A stretch of DNA of 64,000 nt, taken from Mesostigma viride (Eukaryota > Streptophyta > Mesostigmatophyceae > Mesostigmatales > Mesostigmataceae). Position numbers and translations under genes: made by a program. Location of the stretch: assembly GCA_009746045.1 (NCBI GenBank), contig RPFO01001309.1, positions 147,501 through 211,500 of the forward strand, written 5' to 3'. The notes beneath the pieces were generated by a model that made no database searches, was not told where the DNA came from, and saw only the letters and a program-made list of their open reading frames with translations. The stretch's first letter is position 1. Each line of letters starts with the position of its first letter. Below are positions 47,901-59,525 of this stretch, piece by piece.

Positions 47901-49206
47901 ACGCATCAGAAAGAGAGCAGGCACTAGCCCGGTCATCGAAACAAACGACTCACCATCGGCATCGCCAGCGTACGTCCCGTGGCAACAAATCCAGCGTTCA
48001 TTCCAATATTGTGTGACGACAACAGAAACTCGTCGGCCACACCCACGCCTTCCACGAACAGCAAACTGATTTCACTAGGCACCCAATACGTCAAGCGAAG
48101 AAGCACGATAACATAATACCTAAATCTACAACGACATTCCATTTCCAGGTCGCTAGCTATCGCAGCAGGCCATAGCGCCCCGAACCTCTCCCACGCACGT
48201 GAGTGCCCACCGACGTCCAGCCAGATCAGAAACAATTCAAAGGTACGCATCGAAATTGAACATTGAACGCTTTAAAAGCAATGCCCACGCATTGTCCATC
48301 GCCAATTTTCCAGGCAGCGTTGACCGCCATCCCCAGCCAGCAGGAAATTAAATCAAGGTGCTGTCGCAGCATGTCGCCCCCTCACCCCCTCGCAGTCCTG
48401 GTATGCACGTTCGATTGCTTGGGCGCGTCCAGGCGGTCCAGCACCGCGTACTACCCACTTGAAAATCCTCCCAAGTCATTTTTTCCCTGCTTGGTAAGTA
48501 CGGAATATGGCAGAAATTCGTCCAGCAAGCATCATACTACTCTCCACTCCTCCAACTCAAAATTTGCGTATAATTTTAGAATAAATATCAGTCACATCAT
48601 GTTCAGACTATAACTTCGGTCTGAATCGAAAAGTGATGCGGAACAACTCAGTGAAACGGTTTCTGAACGCAATGCGGACAGGAAAACGGCCGTAACGCCT
48701 AAATTTTTACGGTATCCAAACATTTTTTGCACGGTTTCTCAACGATTTCTGAACGCTACGTTGACCTGACGCACTGAACGCTACGGCCAAAAAGAACGGC
48801 GCGCTCTCGGCCAAGCGATGGGCCCTCTAGCTGCAGTAGATCCGCCGTTGCAGGAGGTTGTTTGATTCGCGACCGAGAGTTTGACGGCCGCGCAACAAGC
48901 CGACATCGTGCCGGGTTCCGTATTTTTATCTGGCCGCGGCCATTGGCTGGCCTCCCACCTGCCCGCAAAAGTGCTGAACCGGATCTGGACGTAACTGCCG
49001 TTTCAGACCCCGTTCAGACTCCTGAGACTCGATCTGCCTAGTTTGCCACTTTTCGGGCAACTGCTCCGATTGGGCGCCACCGCGGATCCCGGATCGCCCT
49101 GACTATCGGCCGCCCTGCGCTCGCGGTTTTCGTACGGGCCACTTTTCGGGCCTCACGGTTCGCCAAACTTTTGCGTTGGGGTTAATCGTAGTCACTAGAA
49201 GGGGAC
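44932..49206 (-). mobile_element. Tandem unit B3 (4275 bp), Helitron-like candidate
   Basis: Same termini. Differs from B1/B2 by a longer minisatellite (45525-47070) and by shared substitutions, for example GGCATGCC in place of GACCCGCC near 45010. It is almost identical to B4, with the same length. Confidence 0.65.
45525..47070. repeat. G-rich minisatellite in B3
   Basis: Same repeat family as B1 with a partly different order of variants. Confidence 0.95.
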
Positions 49207-52200
49207 TAGTGGGGGGGCCAAGGCCCCCCACTTTTTCGGACGCACTACGCCACCAGGGGCCCTGAGGCCCCCGCCGAAAGCTTCGGCATGCCGGGTTGAG
49301 CCCGCCGACCGGCCCGGCCTACTACGCCGGGGGGCGAACGCTCGGCGGCCTTCCTTTGGGGGCTTCCCATCGCGCGCGCTCGCGCCGGCCCGCCGCACCG
49401 TCGATCCCACGCTCCGTCCCTCACAGGCACGTCCAGCACGCGTCCTACTACTAGTACATCAACGGGCAGTCCGAATAGTACCGTACATTGTGAGACGTCG
49501 CCGTTCAGTGCATGCAAGTATTTCCTTACTCATTACTTCCTAACAACTGAAACTCACAATGCAGCTATGCCATGCAGGACACAATGTGGGTACCGCTTTA
49601 GCGGCAGCCATAACGACCAAACACTTCCATGCAAACTCAAATGTTCATCATTCATTAATATTCATTGAGTGGCAATCCTTTGTAAACACATGCACCATCG
49701 GTCATGCCCACTATGGCTTCATGTAGACAATGTTTTGTACATGACTCGACAGTGCCCTTGTGCGCGACCGTGGGGCGCGGCAGGCCAGCCCTGTCCATTC
49801 GTGGGTGTGGTGGGGAGCTGCCATGCATGCGTGTGTTTAGGGGGTGGCTGGCATGCGTACGTGGGTGTGGGGGGTGGCTGCCATGCGTGCGTGGGTGTGG
49901 GGGGTGGCTGGCATGCGTATGTGGGTGTGGGGGGTGGCTGGCATGCACGTGCATGTGGGGGGTGGCTGTCATGTATGCGTGCATGTGGGGGGTGGCTCGC
50001 ATGCGTGCGTGGGTTTGTGGTGAGGGGGTGGCTGGCATGCATAAGTGGGTTTGTGGGGGGGCTGCCATGCATGCGTGCATGTGTGGGGGGGTGGCAAGCG
50101 TGTGTGGGTTTGCGGGGGGGCTGGCATGCATTCGTGGGTGTGGGGGTGGCTGGCATGCATGCGTGGGTTTAGGGGATGGCTGGCACTAGGCTGCATGCTT
50201 GCATGTGGGGGGGGGCTGGCATGCATTCGTTGGTGTGGTGGGGAGCTGCCATGCATGCGTGGGTTTGTGGGGTGGCTGGCATGCATGCGTGGGTGTGGGG
50301 GGTGGCTGGCATGCATGCGTGGGTTTGGGGGGAGCTGCCATGCACGCATGTGGGGCGGGGCAGGCTGGCATGCGTGCGTGGGTGTGGGGGGGGACGGCAT
50401 GCGTACGTTGGTGACGGGGGTGGCTGGCATGCATAAGTGGGTTGGTGGGGTGGCTGGCATGCATGCGTGCATGTGGGGGGGGCTGGCACGCGTGTGTGGG
50501 TTTGGGGGGGGGTGGCATGCATGCGTGTGTGGGGGGGGGGGTGACATAAGTGCGTGGGTGTGGGGGTGGCTGGCACGCGTGTGTGGGTTTGTGGGGGGAT
50601 GGCATGCATGCGTGTGGGGGGGGGGGCTGGCATGCGTACGTGGGTGTGGGGGGTGGCTGGCATGCACGTGCATGTGGGGGGTGGCTGGCATCCATGCGTG
50701 CATGTGGGGGGTGGCTGGCATGCATGCGTGGGCTCGTGGGGTGGCTGGCATCCGTGCGTGGGTTTGTGGGGTGGCTGGAATGCAAGCATGCATGTGGGGG
50801 GGGCTTGTTTGCATGTGGGGTGGCTGGCAAGCATGCGTGCATGTGGGGGTTGGCTGGCATGCGTGCGTGGGTTGGGGGGGTGGCTGCCATGCGTGCGTGG
50901 GTGTGGGGGGTGGCTGGCATGCATGCATGCATGTGGGGGGGGCTGGCATCCATGCGTGGGTTTGTGGGGTGGCTGGCAGGCATGCGTGCATGAGGGGGGG
51001 GCTGGCATGCGTGCGTGGGTGTGGGGGGGGCGTACGTGGGTGTGGGGGGTGGCTGGCATGCGTGCGTGGGTGTGGGGGGGAGTGGCATGCATGCGTGGGT
51101 GTGGTGGGGGGCTGCCATGCATGAGTGGCTTGAGGGGGGGCTGGCATGCGTGCCTGGGTTCGTGGGGTGGCTGCCATGCGTGCGTGGGTGTGGGGGGTGG
51201 CTGGCATGCGTACGTGGGTGTGGGGGGTGGCTGGCATGCATAAGTGGGTTTGTGTGTGGGGGGGCGGTGGCTGGCATGCGTGCGTGGGCACGGGGGTGGC
51301 TGGCATGCGTGCGTGGGTTGGTGGGGTGCCTGGCATGCATAAGTGGGCCCGCGGTGCCCCTGATTGCTGTCTGGCCCCTAATCATGTGGATGTGGCTGGC
51401 TGCCTGCCCTCCTGTTTGCCCCATCCCCAAACCCCATGCCGCAAGGCTCGTAGCTCAAGCCCCATGGCTCATGCCCCATGGCCCTTGCCTGCCAGCCTAC
51501 CTGTGCTGTATACCCTTGCAGCCTTTCCTGCCTCGCCTGGCGTGGCCTGCCCTGCCCTCTCTGCCCTCCCGCCCGCCCATGCGGTCCGTTGCCACGGATG
51601 GAAAATGAGAAGAAAACCAATATGGCCCCGCTGGCACCACAAATCACCTGGTTGGTCAACCAAGGGGATAGCCTGCACAATGAGACAGGAACACAGCAGA
51701 CCCAGCAAAGCAAGATTCAGGTTGTAAGCCAGTGGAGATTACTTTTGACTTGCTTGTTGAAGAAATATAAAACACCTTCTACTGTCACACCTTCTATGAA
51801 CAAATGGTTGATTGATCACCTTATACACCACCTAAACAAGTTACCAGATGCGCTCTTCACCCCAGTGAAAATCCACGCGCGAAGCAAGGCAGATTATCTT
51901 ACGCAGTAAGCACCATGAATGTCAGCGAGTACAGCAGTAAATGACGCCCTAAACTCATGACCAGGCAAGCATCCACAGGGGCTTTCACCGCCCAGTATAT
52001 TCCAGAAAAAATCATCACAGATCCTCTGGCAACGGACGTTGACACGGGAAACCCGAAGGACCATGAAGATGGCGTCCTGCACGGCTAAAAAAATGAAACG
52101 CAGACCTTTGCTACGCTATGTCTTCGCTGCGACTACGTGAATTCGGCCCAATGGAAACAACGCAACCGAGGAAACGCATCAGAAAGAGAGCAGGCACTAG

Positions 52201-53481
52201 CCCGGTCATCGAAACAAACGACTCACCATCGGCATCGCCAGCGTACGTCCCGTGGCAACAAATCCAGCGTTCATTCCAATATTGTGTGACGACAACAGAA
52301 ACTCGTCGGCCACACCCACGCCTTCCACGAACAGCAAACTGATTTCACTAGGCACCCAATACGTCAAGCGAAGAAGCACGATAACATAATACCTAAATCT
52401 ACAACGACATTCCATTTCCAGGTCGCTAGCTATCGCAGCAGGCCATAGCGCCCCGAACCTCTCCCACGCACGTGAGTGCCCACCGACGTCCAGCCAGATC
52501 AGAAACAATTCAAAGGTACGCATCGAAATTGAACATTGAACGCTTTAAAAGCAATGCCCACGCATTGTCCATCGCCAATTTTCCAGGCAGCGTTGACCGC
52601 CATCCCCAGCCAGCAGGAAATTAAATCAAGGTGCTGTCGCAGCATGTCGCCCCCTCACCCCCTCGCAGTCCTGGTATGCACGTTCGATTGCTTGGGCGCG
52701 TCCAGGCGGTCCAGCACCGCGTACTACCCACTTGAAAATCCTCCCAAGTCATTTTTTCCCTGCTTGGTAAGTACGGAATATGGCAGAAATTCGTCCAGCA
52801 AGCATCATACTACTCTCCACTCCTCCAACTCAAAATTTGCGTATAATTTTAGAATAAATATCAGTCACATCATGTTCAGACTATAACTTCGGTCTGAATC
52901 GAAAAGTGATGCGGAACAACTCAGTGAAACGGTTTCTGAACGCAATGCGGACAGGAAAACGGCCGTAACGCCTAAATTTTTACGGTATCCAAACATTTTT
53001 TGCACGGTTTCTCAACGATTTCTGAACACTACGTTGACCTGACGCACTGAACGCTACGGCCAAAAAGAACGGCGCGCTCTCGGCCAAGCGATGGGCCCTC
53101 TAGCTGCAGTAGATCCGCCGTTGCAGGAGGTTGTTTGATTCGCGACCGAGAGTTTGACGGCCGCGCAACAAGCCGACATCGTGCCGGGTTCCGTATTTTT
53201 ATCTGGCCGCGGCCATTGGCGGGCCTCCCACCTGCCCGCAAAAGTGCTGAACCGGATCTGGACGTAACTGCCGTTTCAGACCCCGTTCAGAACTCCTGAG
53301 ACTCGATCTGCCTAGTTTGCCACTTTTCGGGCAACTGCTCCGATTGGGCGGCACCGCGGATCCCCGGATCGCCCTGACTATCGGCCGCCCTGCGCTCGCG
53401 GTTTTCGTACGGGCCACTTTTCGGGCCTCACGGTTCGCCAAACTTTTGCGTTGGGGTTAATCGTAGTCACTAGAAGGGGAC
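49207..53481 (-). mobile_element. Tandem unit B4 (4275 bp), Helitron-like candidate
   Basis: Almost identical to B3. Its minus-strand 5' start (TCCCCTTCTAGTGACT) joins directly to the 3' end of repeat A' at 53482. Confidence 0.65.
49800..51345. repeat. G-rich minisatellite in B4
   Basis: Same arrangement as in B3 apart from one- or two-base changes in G-runs. Confidence 0.95.
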
Positions 53482-54208
53482 AAGATCGGGGGCTCCGCCC
53501 CCGAACCCCCGCTACTTGGCAGATTCTGTGCCTCAACGGCTTTTTGTGCCTCAACGGCGAGTACCAGCACAGCCGTACACTCCCGCTTACACAGCCCGCC
53601 CACTAGCAAGACAGCCGAACCTGTACGGCCGGCCACAGCCTGTGATTCCATGGATTACGCCACGATTCCATGCAAACTCATGGTGCCGGACGGTTTGCTG
53701 GCCTATTTTGGGAAGCCGGTGGCTGAACCGAACCGCAACTAAACCTGGTCTGTCAGTAGGTCAGGTCCGTCCGTCAGCTTTCTCGCTTTTTGCCAGCAAC
53801 CGCCAAATACCCCTTGAATCGGTCCTCTCCTCGCCGTTTTCCTTGCCAATTTCCCTCGTCCGTTCCAAACACCTAGGCCAATTTCAAGCTCAACTCGGAA
53901 CGCAAGGCTTCGGCGCTTAGCTACTCGGAAAAATTCACGGTTACGAGGAGGTTACGGCCGTTTCTACTCGAAACGCTTTTACTGATTGACGGTTGGCAGG
54001 TATTTGTTTGGTTCCCTGGCTAGAAGAGTTTGGGCGGCACACGTTACGCGGTGACAGGCCGCTAGAAAGCCTACGGATGGGATCTGCGCAAAGGTTTTGC
54101 GGAAACAAATTTGGCGTTCGGATTTTTGCGCTACTCGGGTACGGACAACGTTTGCCGGAAGAGTTTGCGGAACAAATGGGCCGACCTAAAAGTAGTATAA
54201 AGGGCAAC
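53482..54208. repeat. Repeat A' (727 bp), right copy
   Basis: Direct repeat of 36084-36811. Its right edge is followed by GAAC and then the resumed Gypsy-2 sequence at 54213, so it forms the right end of the 19.8 kb insertion. Confidence 0.85.
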
Positions 54209-54355
54209 GAACGCCACCATTCAAAAACATAAGGGGACGGACACGTAGTGGTAGGGATGATTCAGCTCCTACAGAGGTTATAAAAACAGGCAGGCAAAAA
54301 TTATTATCTGGGGTACTATCTAAGGACCTGTCCAGGTTACCCCCGGCTGACAGGC

Positions 54356-56093
54356 CTACTGTTCCCCCTCCCCCCCCAAATCCATAGGAACTAACCCCGA
54401 AGAAGACCCTGGCGAAAAAGCCACTGCTGGAGGGTCACGAGGGATCGAAGAGGGTGCGGGAGCCTGATTATCATAGGGGAACCCTGGGGGTCCTGTCTGC
54501 ACAGCATTCAGCCTACTAGGGGTAGCTGAGGGAATGCGTCCTGAAGTGGGACGAATAGGAGCACGCTGAGGGGTACGAGGAGGGCGAGCGTCGGGATGAG
54601 GGGGAGCACCCGAAAGGAACTTGGGGCACTCACGTTTAAGATGACCTACTTCCTTACAATGATAGCATGTGATATGAGAGACATCAAGAGCTGAAAGGTC
54701 AGTAACGCAGATATCTAATTCTTCTACATAGGAGTTCTCCTCCTCAGGGGTAAGGATAATATTTTTAATACGGGAGCGGGTAGGGAGAGAAGGAGTGGTG
54801 AAGAAATCTGCTACTCGTAAGAGATGCTGGCGCACATGCTTGAGGGGCAGATCAGTAAAACGGTAGGCAGAGAACTGGCGCTTGACTTCACGTAATAAGG
54901 GTCTACTGAGGCCTTGTAGGAAGCGAGCACGTACTTCTGCACCCGACAAATCCCTAATTCGTACCATTTGGGCATCAAACTCTTTCATATACTCCTTAAA
55001 TGATTTAGTACCCTGCTGCAAGGTACCAAAGGCTAATCTATCCTGCCAATCTGCATCAGGAGGGACTAAATGGTTCTCTAAACGCTTAAACAATTCTGCT
55101 ACAGAGTTAGGGTAGGCACGAGAGGCCAAAGACTCACACTGGATGAGGTTAGCAAGCTCAGGAGTAATGCAGGTAGTAAGATAGTGAGGGACTAGTACAG
55201 CATCAGAGAGACGCCATCTGTTATGATTCTGCCACGACTCTGTGTTCTGGGTAAGCAACATAATAAAAGTGAAAAACTGTTGAGGGGTAGACTTGACATC
55301 CAGCTTGGGAAGGTTAGCAAAGAGGGGAAGAGCAGGAGGTTTAGGGGGATTAGAAGAGTCAGTTTTTCCCATAGGGCCACTATCTTCCACTGCTACATAA
55401 GCGGGATAGAAGGAAGGAAGAGGAAAGGTTTTGGGTAGGGGTCTAGAAGGGCCACCGTTTCAGGCTGGTGCCCATAGGAGAAGGGAACAGTATATTGCTC
55501 ACGAAGAGAGGAGTAGGCAAAATGATCATAATTTCTGTCATCTAGGGGCATGGTGCTGAAATCACTATTAACTTCTAAATCAGCCACACGGGTAGGGACC
55601 TGGGCTGCCTCATAGGCCGTATCAGGGTATAGGACCAGGAAGCAGGTGGGTAAAAGGGAACTGCACTAGGGCGCCCAGAAGGGCCGACAGGGGCAGAGGT
55701 ACGACCCGTGTTAAAAGCAGGCATGGAAGGCACAGGGTGGGAAGGAGGCCTAGAAACATTGTCAGGGTGTGAGGACCTAATAGTAGATTGAGCCAAGGTT
55801 GCAGGAGGGGCAGGGGCCTGGTTCAAGGTAAAGGAGGGGTCATCACTAAATCTGACACGCATACGTTGTTCATAGGTAGGAGGGGTAAGTGAGGGACGAC
55901 GGCGACCACCAGTAACAGGAGAAGGAGGTGAGGTACGCAGATTACCTTGAGGAGTGAGATGGTGCACCGTTTCAAGTGAGTCCCGTCGGTTACCACGAGT
56001 GTTGTTATTGTTGTTAGTATTATTATTATTATTATTATTCATAGTAGTAGTGTTGGTAGGTATAGGCGACATATCTCCACCCACTGGATCCAT
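54356..56093 (-). pseudogene. gag of Gypsy-2
   Basis: ATG at 56093, stop at 54356-54358. Order: Asn-rich N-terminus, Pro-rich stretch, capsid-like region, zinc knuckle CX2CX4HX4C near 54660, and a Pro/Ser-rich tail. Two frameshifts relative to Gypsy-1: two extra bases near 55628 and one missing base near 55450. The C-terminal 344 codons are open. The G8 slippery run is at 54370-54377. Confidence 0.9.
54370..54377 (-). promoter_or_regulatory. Candidate -1 frameshift site, gag/pol of Gypsy-2
   Basis: Eight G on the minus strand in the same codon phase and distance from the gag stop as in Gypsy-1 (11555-11562), with the same potential downstream stem. Confidence 0.6.
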
Positions 56094-56211
56094 CTTTAAT
56101 TAAGTAAAGGAATATAACTGAAAGCAACAAGGAAAAAGGACAAGGCCTAATTTAAGGCAAGGAAAGAAAAGAAAAGCTTTTAATGTCCTACAAGAAGAAA
56201 AACAATTTAAA

Positions 56212-56616
56212 TCAATCCTTTTTAGCAACAGTAATGGATAGGGAACCGAACTCTAAGGTGAGAGGCGTATCTAAGCTAGATGAGGATGCAGCCCGTTTAG
56301 GGGGAGACGAAGGAGGAGATGGAGGTGGTGTGACGAAAACAAGACTATCTACAGCAGGACGAGCATGAGGAGAAGGACGAGAATGGAGACCCAAATCTGA
56401 TTCACTATGATTTAAGAGGTAGGTCTGAGCTTCTTCAAAGGACATAAACTTCTTATATTTGGAGACATTAAAAGTACGCGACTGAACGAACTTCCTAGCA
56501 TCGGCCCACGATAAGAAGATAGATGCCCATTGAGGGGTAATAACTACGTAATATTTCGCTAAACTATTATTACTAGTCGAATGAGAAGGAGCAGGAAAAG
56601 GACGTCGCTGGCTCAT
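56212..56616 (-). CDS. Viroplasmin / RNase H1 N-terminal-like protein upstream of gag
   Basis: 134 codons from ATG 56616 to the stop at 56212, intact. Residues about 18-70 match the caulimovirus viroplasmin / eukaryotic RNase H1 N-terminal fold: AKYYVV, then IFLSWADARKFVQ, then YKKFMSFEEAQTYL. In RNase H1 this module binds RNA-DNA hybrids. The rest is a Ser/Pro-rich linker and a short hydrophobic C-terminal stretch. It is encoded on the same strand and just upstream of gag (119 bases before the gag ATG). A role in handling hybrids during reverse transcription is plausible but inferred. Confidence 0.8.
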   Translation of the reverse strand: MSQRRPFPAPSHSTSNNSLAKYYVVITPQWASIFLSWADARKFVQSRTFNVSKYKKFMSFEEAQTYLLNHSESDLGLHSRPSPHARPAVDSLVFVTPPPSPPSSPPKRAASSSSLDTPLTLEFGSLSITVAKKD

Positions 56617-57145
56617 GTTAACGCACCTGGTAGGTCTTGAGTAGTCAAATAAGGAGAACGAGGAGAAGGCGACTTATCTCGGGTGTCTGAAACCGAACCA
56701 GATTGACGACGCACGCAGGGACGAGGTTTCCAGCGCCAGGTGGTCGTAAGTATCCGGTTTCAAGAATTCTGCGTCTGGCGATGGGTCGTCTAAATACAAC
56801 GCAGGCAAGAATGCAGAAAAAGTGTAATCTACGAGACGCTAGTCGTCTCTCTACCGTAGAACCAAAACCATCACCTATCTACGACAGTAAGCAACATGTC
56901 TCAGGAAAACAAAACGAGGGAAAGGAGCTATCTATAAAAGGATTTTCCGCTTCGAGCAGGTCTATCTTCTAGGCAGGGCGTGTCCCGAATCGGGCAGCAC
57001 TACCCCCCCAGCTTGCAGGCGACCCGCCCATTACCTGTCAAGTAGGTGTCGTCTTCATTTTCCCGGACGCGGAAGGGTTGATTCAATGACGTATGTTGCA
57101 GGGGATCGTCGTCTCGCTCTCTACCTAAAATTCCTCCGAGTCCAT
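56617..57145 (-). other. Leader of Gypsy-2 with primer-binding region
   Basis: Untranslated leader between the 5' LTR and the first small ORF. Directly after the LTR the minus strand reads A TGGACTCGGAGGAA, a candidate primer-binding site. It differs from Gypsy-1 (TGGTTCCGGAGGAA), so the tRNA could not be named. Confidence 0.6.
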
Positions 57146-57563
57146 TGTTACGTCTCAGATTTCTACCGCCACCTCTACCTCTACCTGGCCTGATGCTACC
57201 TAAACTAGTAAGGCCGCCTCTAGTTAAACCCCTAGCGAAAGACGAACGAGACGATCCAGATCTCAGTGCATTAACGTAAGTATTACTGTAATACGCCATA
57301 AGCCATTTACACAACCCGTTTACTCCAGGAATAGAGGAAGGAAACACAACTACACTGCCGTGACCCAAGCCTATATGTGTTAATTCATTTAACACACGCC
57401 GAGTGAACACACGAGGGGTAGAACGTGCATAAATGGTCACCAACGGTCCAACACGTTCGGGCCGACCTGGCCCTCGCCTACAGATGCACGCTGGTCCACT
57501 ACATTCTACCAAAGGATCAGGACCACTAATAAAGTACGCGGCGCGGCGCCCAAAGGCACCCAA
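57000..57563 (-). CDS. ORF that starts inside the 5' LTR and runs into the leader
   Basis: 187 codons from ATG 57563. About the first 139 codons lie within the LTR and the rest cross the primer-binding region. Basic and Gly-rich, with RGRGRGG-type sequence near residue 130. The same frame is recognisable, but broken, in the Gypsy-1 LTR and leader (57949-57758 and 23932-23702). Translation would need a transcription start in the first 125 bases of the LTR. It may be chance. Confidence 0.3.
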   Translation of the reverse strand: MGAFGRRAAYFISGPDPLVECSGPACICRRGPGRPERVGPLVTIYARSTPRVFTRRVLNELTHIGLGHGSVVVFPSSIPGVNGLCKWLMAYYSNTYVNALRSGSSRSSFARGLTRGGLTSLGSIRPGRGRGGGRNLRRNNGLGGILGRERDDDPLQHTSLNQPFRVRENEDDTYLTGNGRVACKLGG

Positions 57564-57688
57564 TGTACCACAGTACTGTTACGAGGACAATAGTGTCCCA
57601 GTAGGAACTACACGTAAACCTAGGGACAACCGAGGCAAAAGACCTAATTTACGTCCGTAACTACAACGAATTGTTACGCGACGTAACA
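57146..57688 (-). repeat. 5' LTR of Gypsy-2 (543 bp)
   Basis: TGTTACG...CGTAACA ends, followed by the TSD GGAGC at 57689-57693 and by the rest of the Gypsy-1 LTR. Confidence 0.92.
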
Positions 57689-57693
57689 GGAGC

Positions 57694-58148
57694 TGATCTC
57701 AATGCATTCACGTATGTGTTGCTATAATACGCCATACAACCATTTACCCGAACCCGTTTATTCCAGGAATAGAGGAGGAAGGAAACACCCTACACTGCCG
57801 TGACCCAAGCCTATATGTGTTAATTCATTTAACACACGCCGAGTGACCACACGAGGGGTAGAACGTGCATAAATGGTCACCAACGGTCCAACATGCTCGG
57901 GCCGACCTGGCCCTCGCCTACAGATGCACAGGCAGATGCACAGATGCACGCTGGTCCACTACATTCTACCAAAGGATAAGGACCACTAATAAAGTACGCG
58001 GCGCGGCGCCCAAAAGCACCCAATGTACCACAGTACTGTTACGAGGACAATAGTGTCCCAGTTGGAACTACACGTAAACCTAGGAACAACCGAGGCCAAG
58101 GACCTAATTTACGTTCGTAACTACAACGAATTGTTACGCGACGTAACA
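57694..58148 (-). repeat. 5' LTR of Gypsy-1, second part
   Basis: Continues the sequence broken at 23962, matching 1104-1601 of the 3' LTR. Ends CGTAACA before the TSD CCAGT. Confidence 0.92.
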
Positions 58149-58153
58149 CCAGT

Positions 58154-59497
58154 GGCCCACATGTACCGACGAGACCTGCATCTTGAGCTCCTCGGCCCTC
58201 ACGCTGCAGCTGTCACCACGCGAGACGCCATGAGACTCTCGGCATCATTTTCCCCATGCAATATATCACGCCCTCGATTCGCAGCAACGCCCGTCTGTCT
58301 CCTCCATGGCCGACTGCGGGCTGTGCCGTAACAGGAAATGTCCGGGTGTCAGATAGCAGGCAGTGCATACCCATCCCACCGCACGCACCACGTCCAGCAG
58401 TATTTCCACTGAATCCGCCGATGCTGGGCACCGGGATATTGCCTACATTTCCTCAATCGCTCCATGACGCCTCCTCCATGGTGCCTCGCTCCCTGCGCGC
58501 GGCCCCTTCGCCACGCCGGATATCTATTGCAATCAAGGTCTTCACCTACTACCGGCTACCACCATACCGGCCATGAGCCCTTGCTGCACCACACGAAGTG
58601 TGCGGCCCTGAATTAAGTACACGGCAGGACTAGGAACCCCCTGAAATTACATCACTGAGGGTCTCCAATGGACTTGGCGTCACATCTTGCGAACGTTGTC
58701 ACTGGTGTCAGTTGTCAGTTGCTGCTGGTTGTTGCATGGCGAGGGTTGCAGATGTTCTAGGAACAGCTAGTCCAGTGTTGCTATGCATGCAGTTACTCTT
58801 GCCATTATATGTGTGTCCATGTGCCTCCAACCAACCATCCCGCCACAATGCCAGCACCCTCCACCCTGCTATAAACCCCCACTCGCCCCACTCCCCTGCC
58901 TGTTCCATACCCACCCGGCCACCCACAAATATACATTATCCACCACATGCCGCTATCCATACCCCCCTGACTTCGGACCACTCTCGCCCCCACATGCACT
59001 GAGGTCCCGGCCCCACAACACCGTAACACCGCCCTCCTCCCCAAACCATACCTGACCCACCCGACCATCCACCTTGAGTCCACCTAACCAACCTATGTGA
59101 CTACCACCCTTCCGTATTACCTCCACCACCTTCCACACCAACATTGAAAACCACCCACTAAACCACCCTACCGCCCGACAACGAGGTTCCCCTACACCAC
59201 TGCACCCCACCCACCCCACCCCGGCCCCGCTGCCCAACATACCGACGATGACTCCACACAACCATCCACGTGAACCATAACCAACCCCGCCCACCTCGGC
59301 CTCCGGGGCATGCGCAACCAACCAATTGTGCACTCAACCATAAGTCCATAACAGACACTGCTGCACCGACCACCGCCAAGCCCGCCTACGTACGTACCAT
59401 AGGCAAGCCACCAACGCAACCCAAGCATCCCCACCCCTCACACGATCCTGTGACCTACTACGCACGAGCTACCCGTGGGCACCTATGAGTGGACAAA
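58154..59497. other. Right flank of the original locus, no gene recognised
   Basis: Unique sequence, becoming strongly C-rich (CCCACC and CCAACC words) from about 58850 to 59480. Short frames are present on both strands but none has recognisable domains. Confidence 0.5.
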
Positions 59498-59525
59498 ACA
59501 AAGGGGGGGGGGTGGACAAAACAAA

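Larger units (their letters stand above)
23963..57688 (-). mobile_element. Gypsy-2: Ty3/gypsy LTR retrotransposon nested in the 5' LTR of Gypsy-1
   Basis: LTRs 23963-24506 and 57146-57688, flanked by GGAGC at 23958-23962 and 57689-57693. It is closely related to Gypsy-1 throughout, in the same order and orientation. Its two LTRs differ at only two places that I noticed (one extra C near 24134 and one base near 24502), so it is a recent insertion. Despite that it carries frameshifts in gag, protease, RT and RNase H, and four later insertions. Confidence 0.92.

Noticed and set aside
37415-51345. Possible CRISPR-like arrays (regular repeats of about 29 bp)
   Set aside because: There are no unique spacers, the repeats are degenerate throughout, no cas genes occur, and the DNA is eukaryotic.
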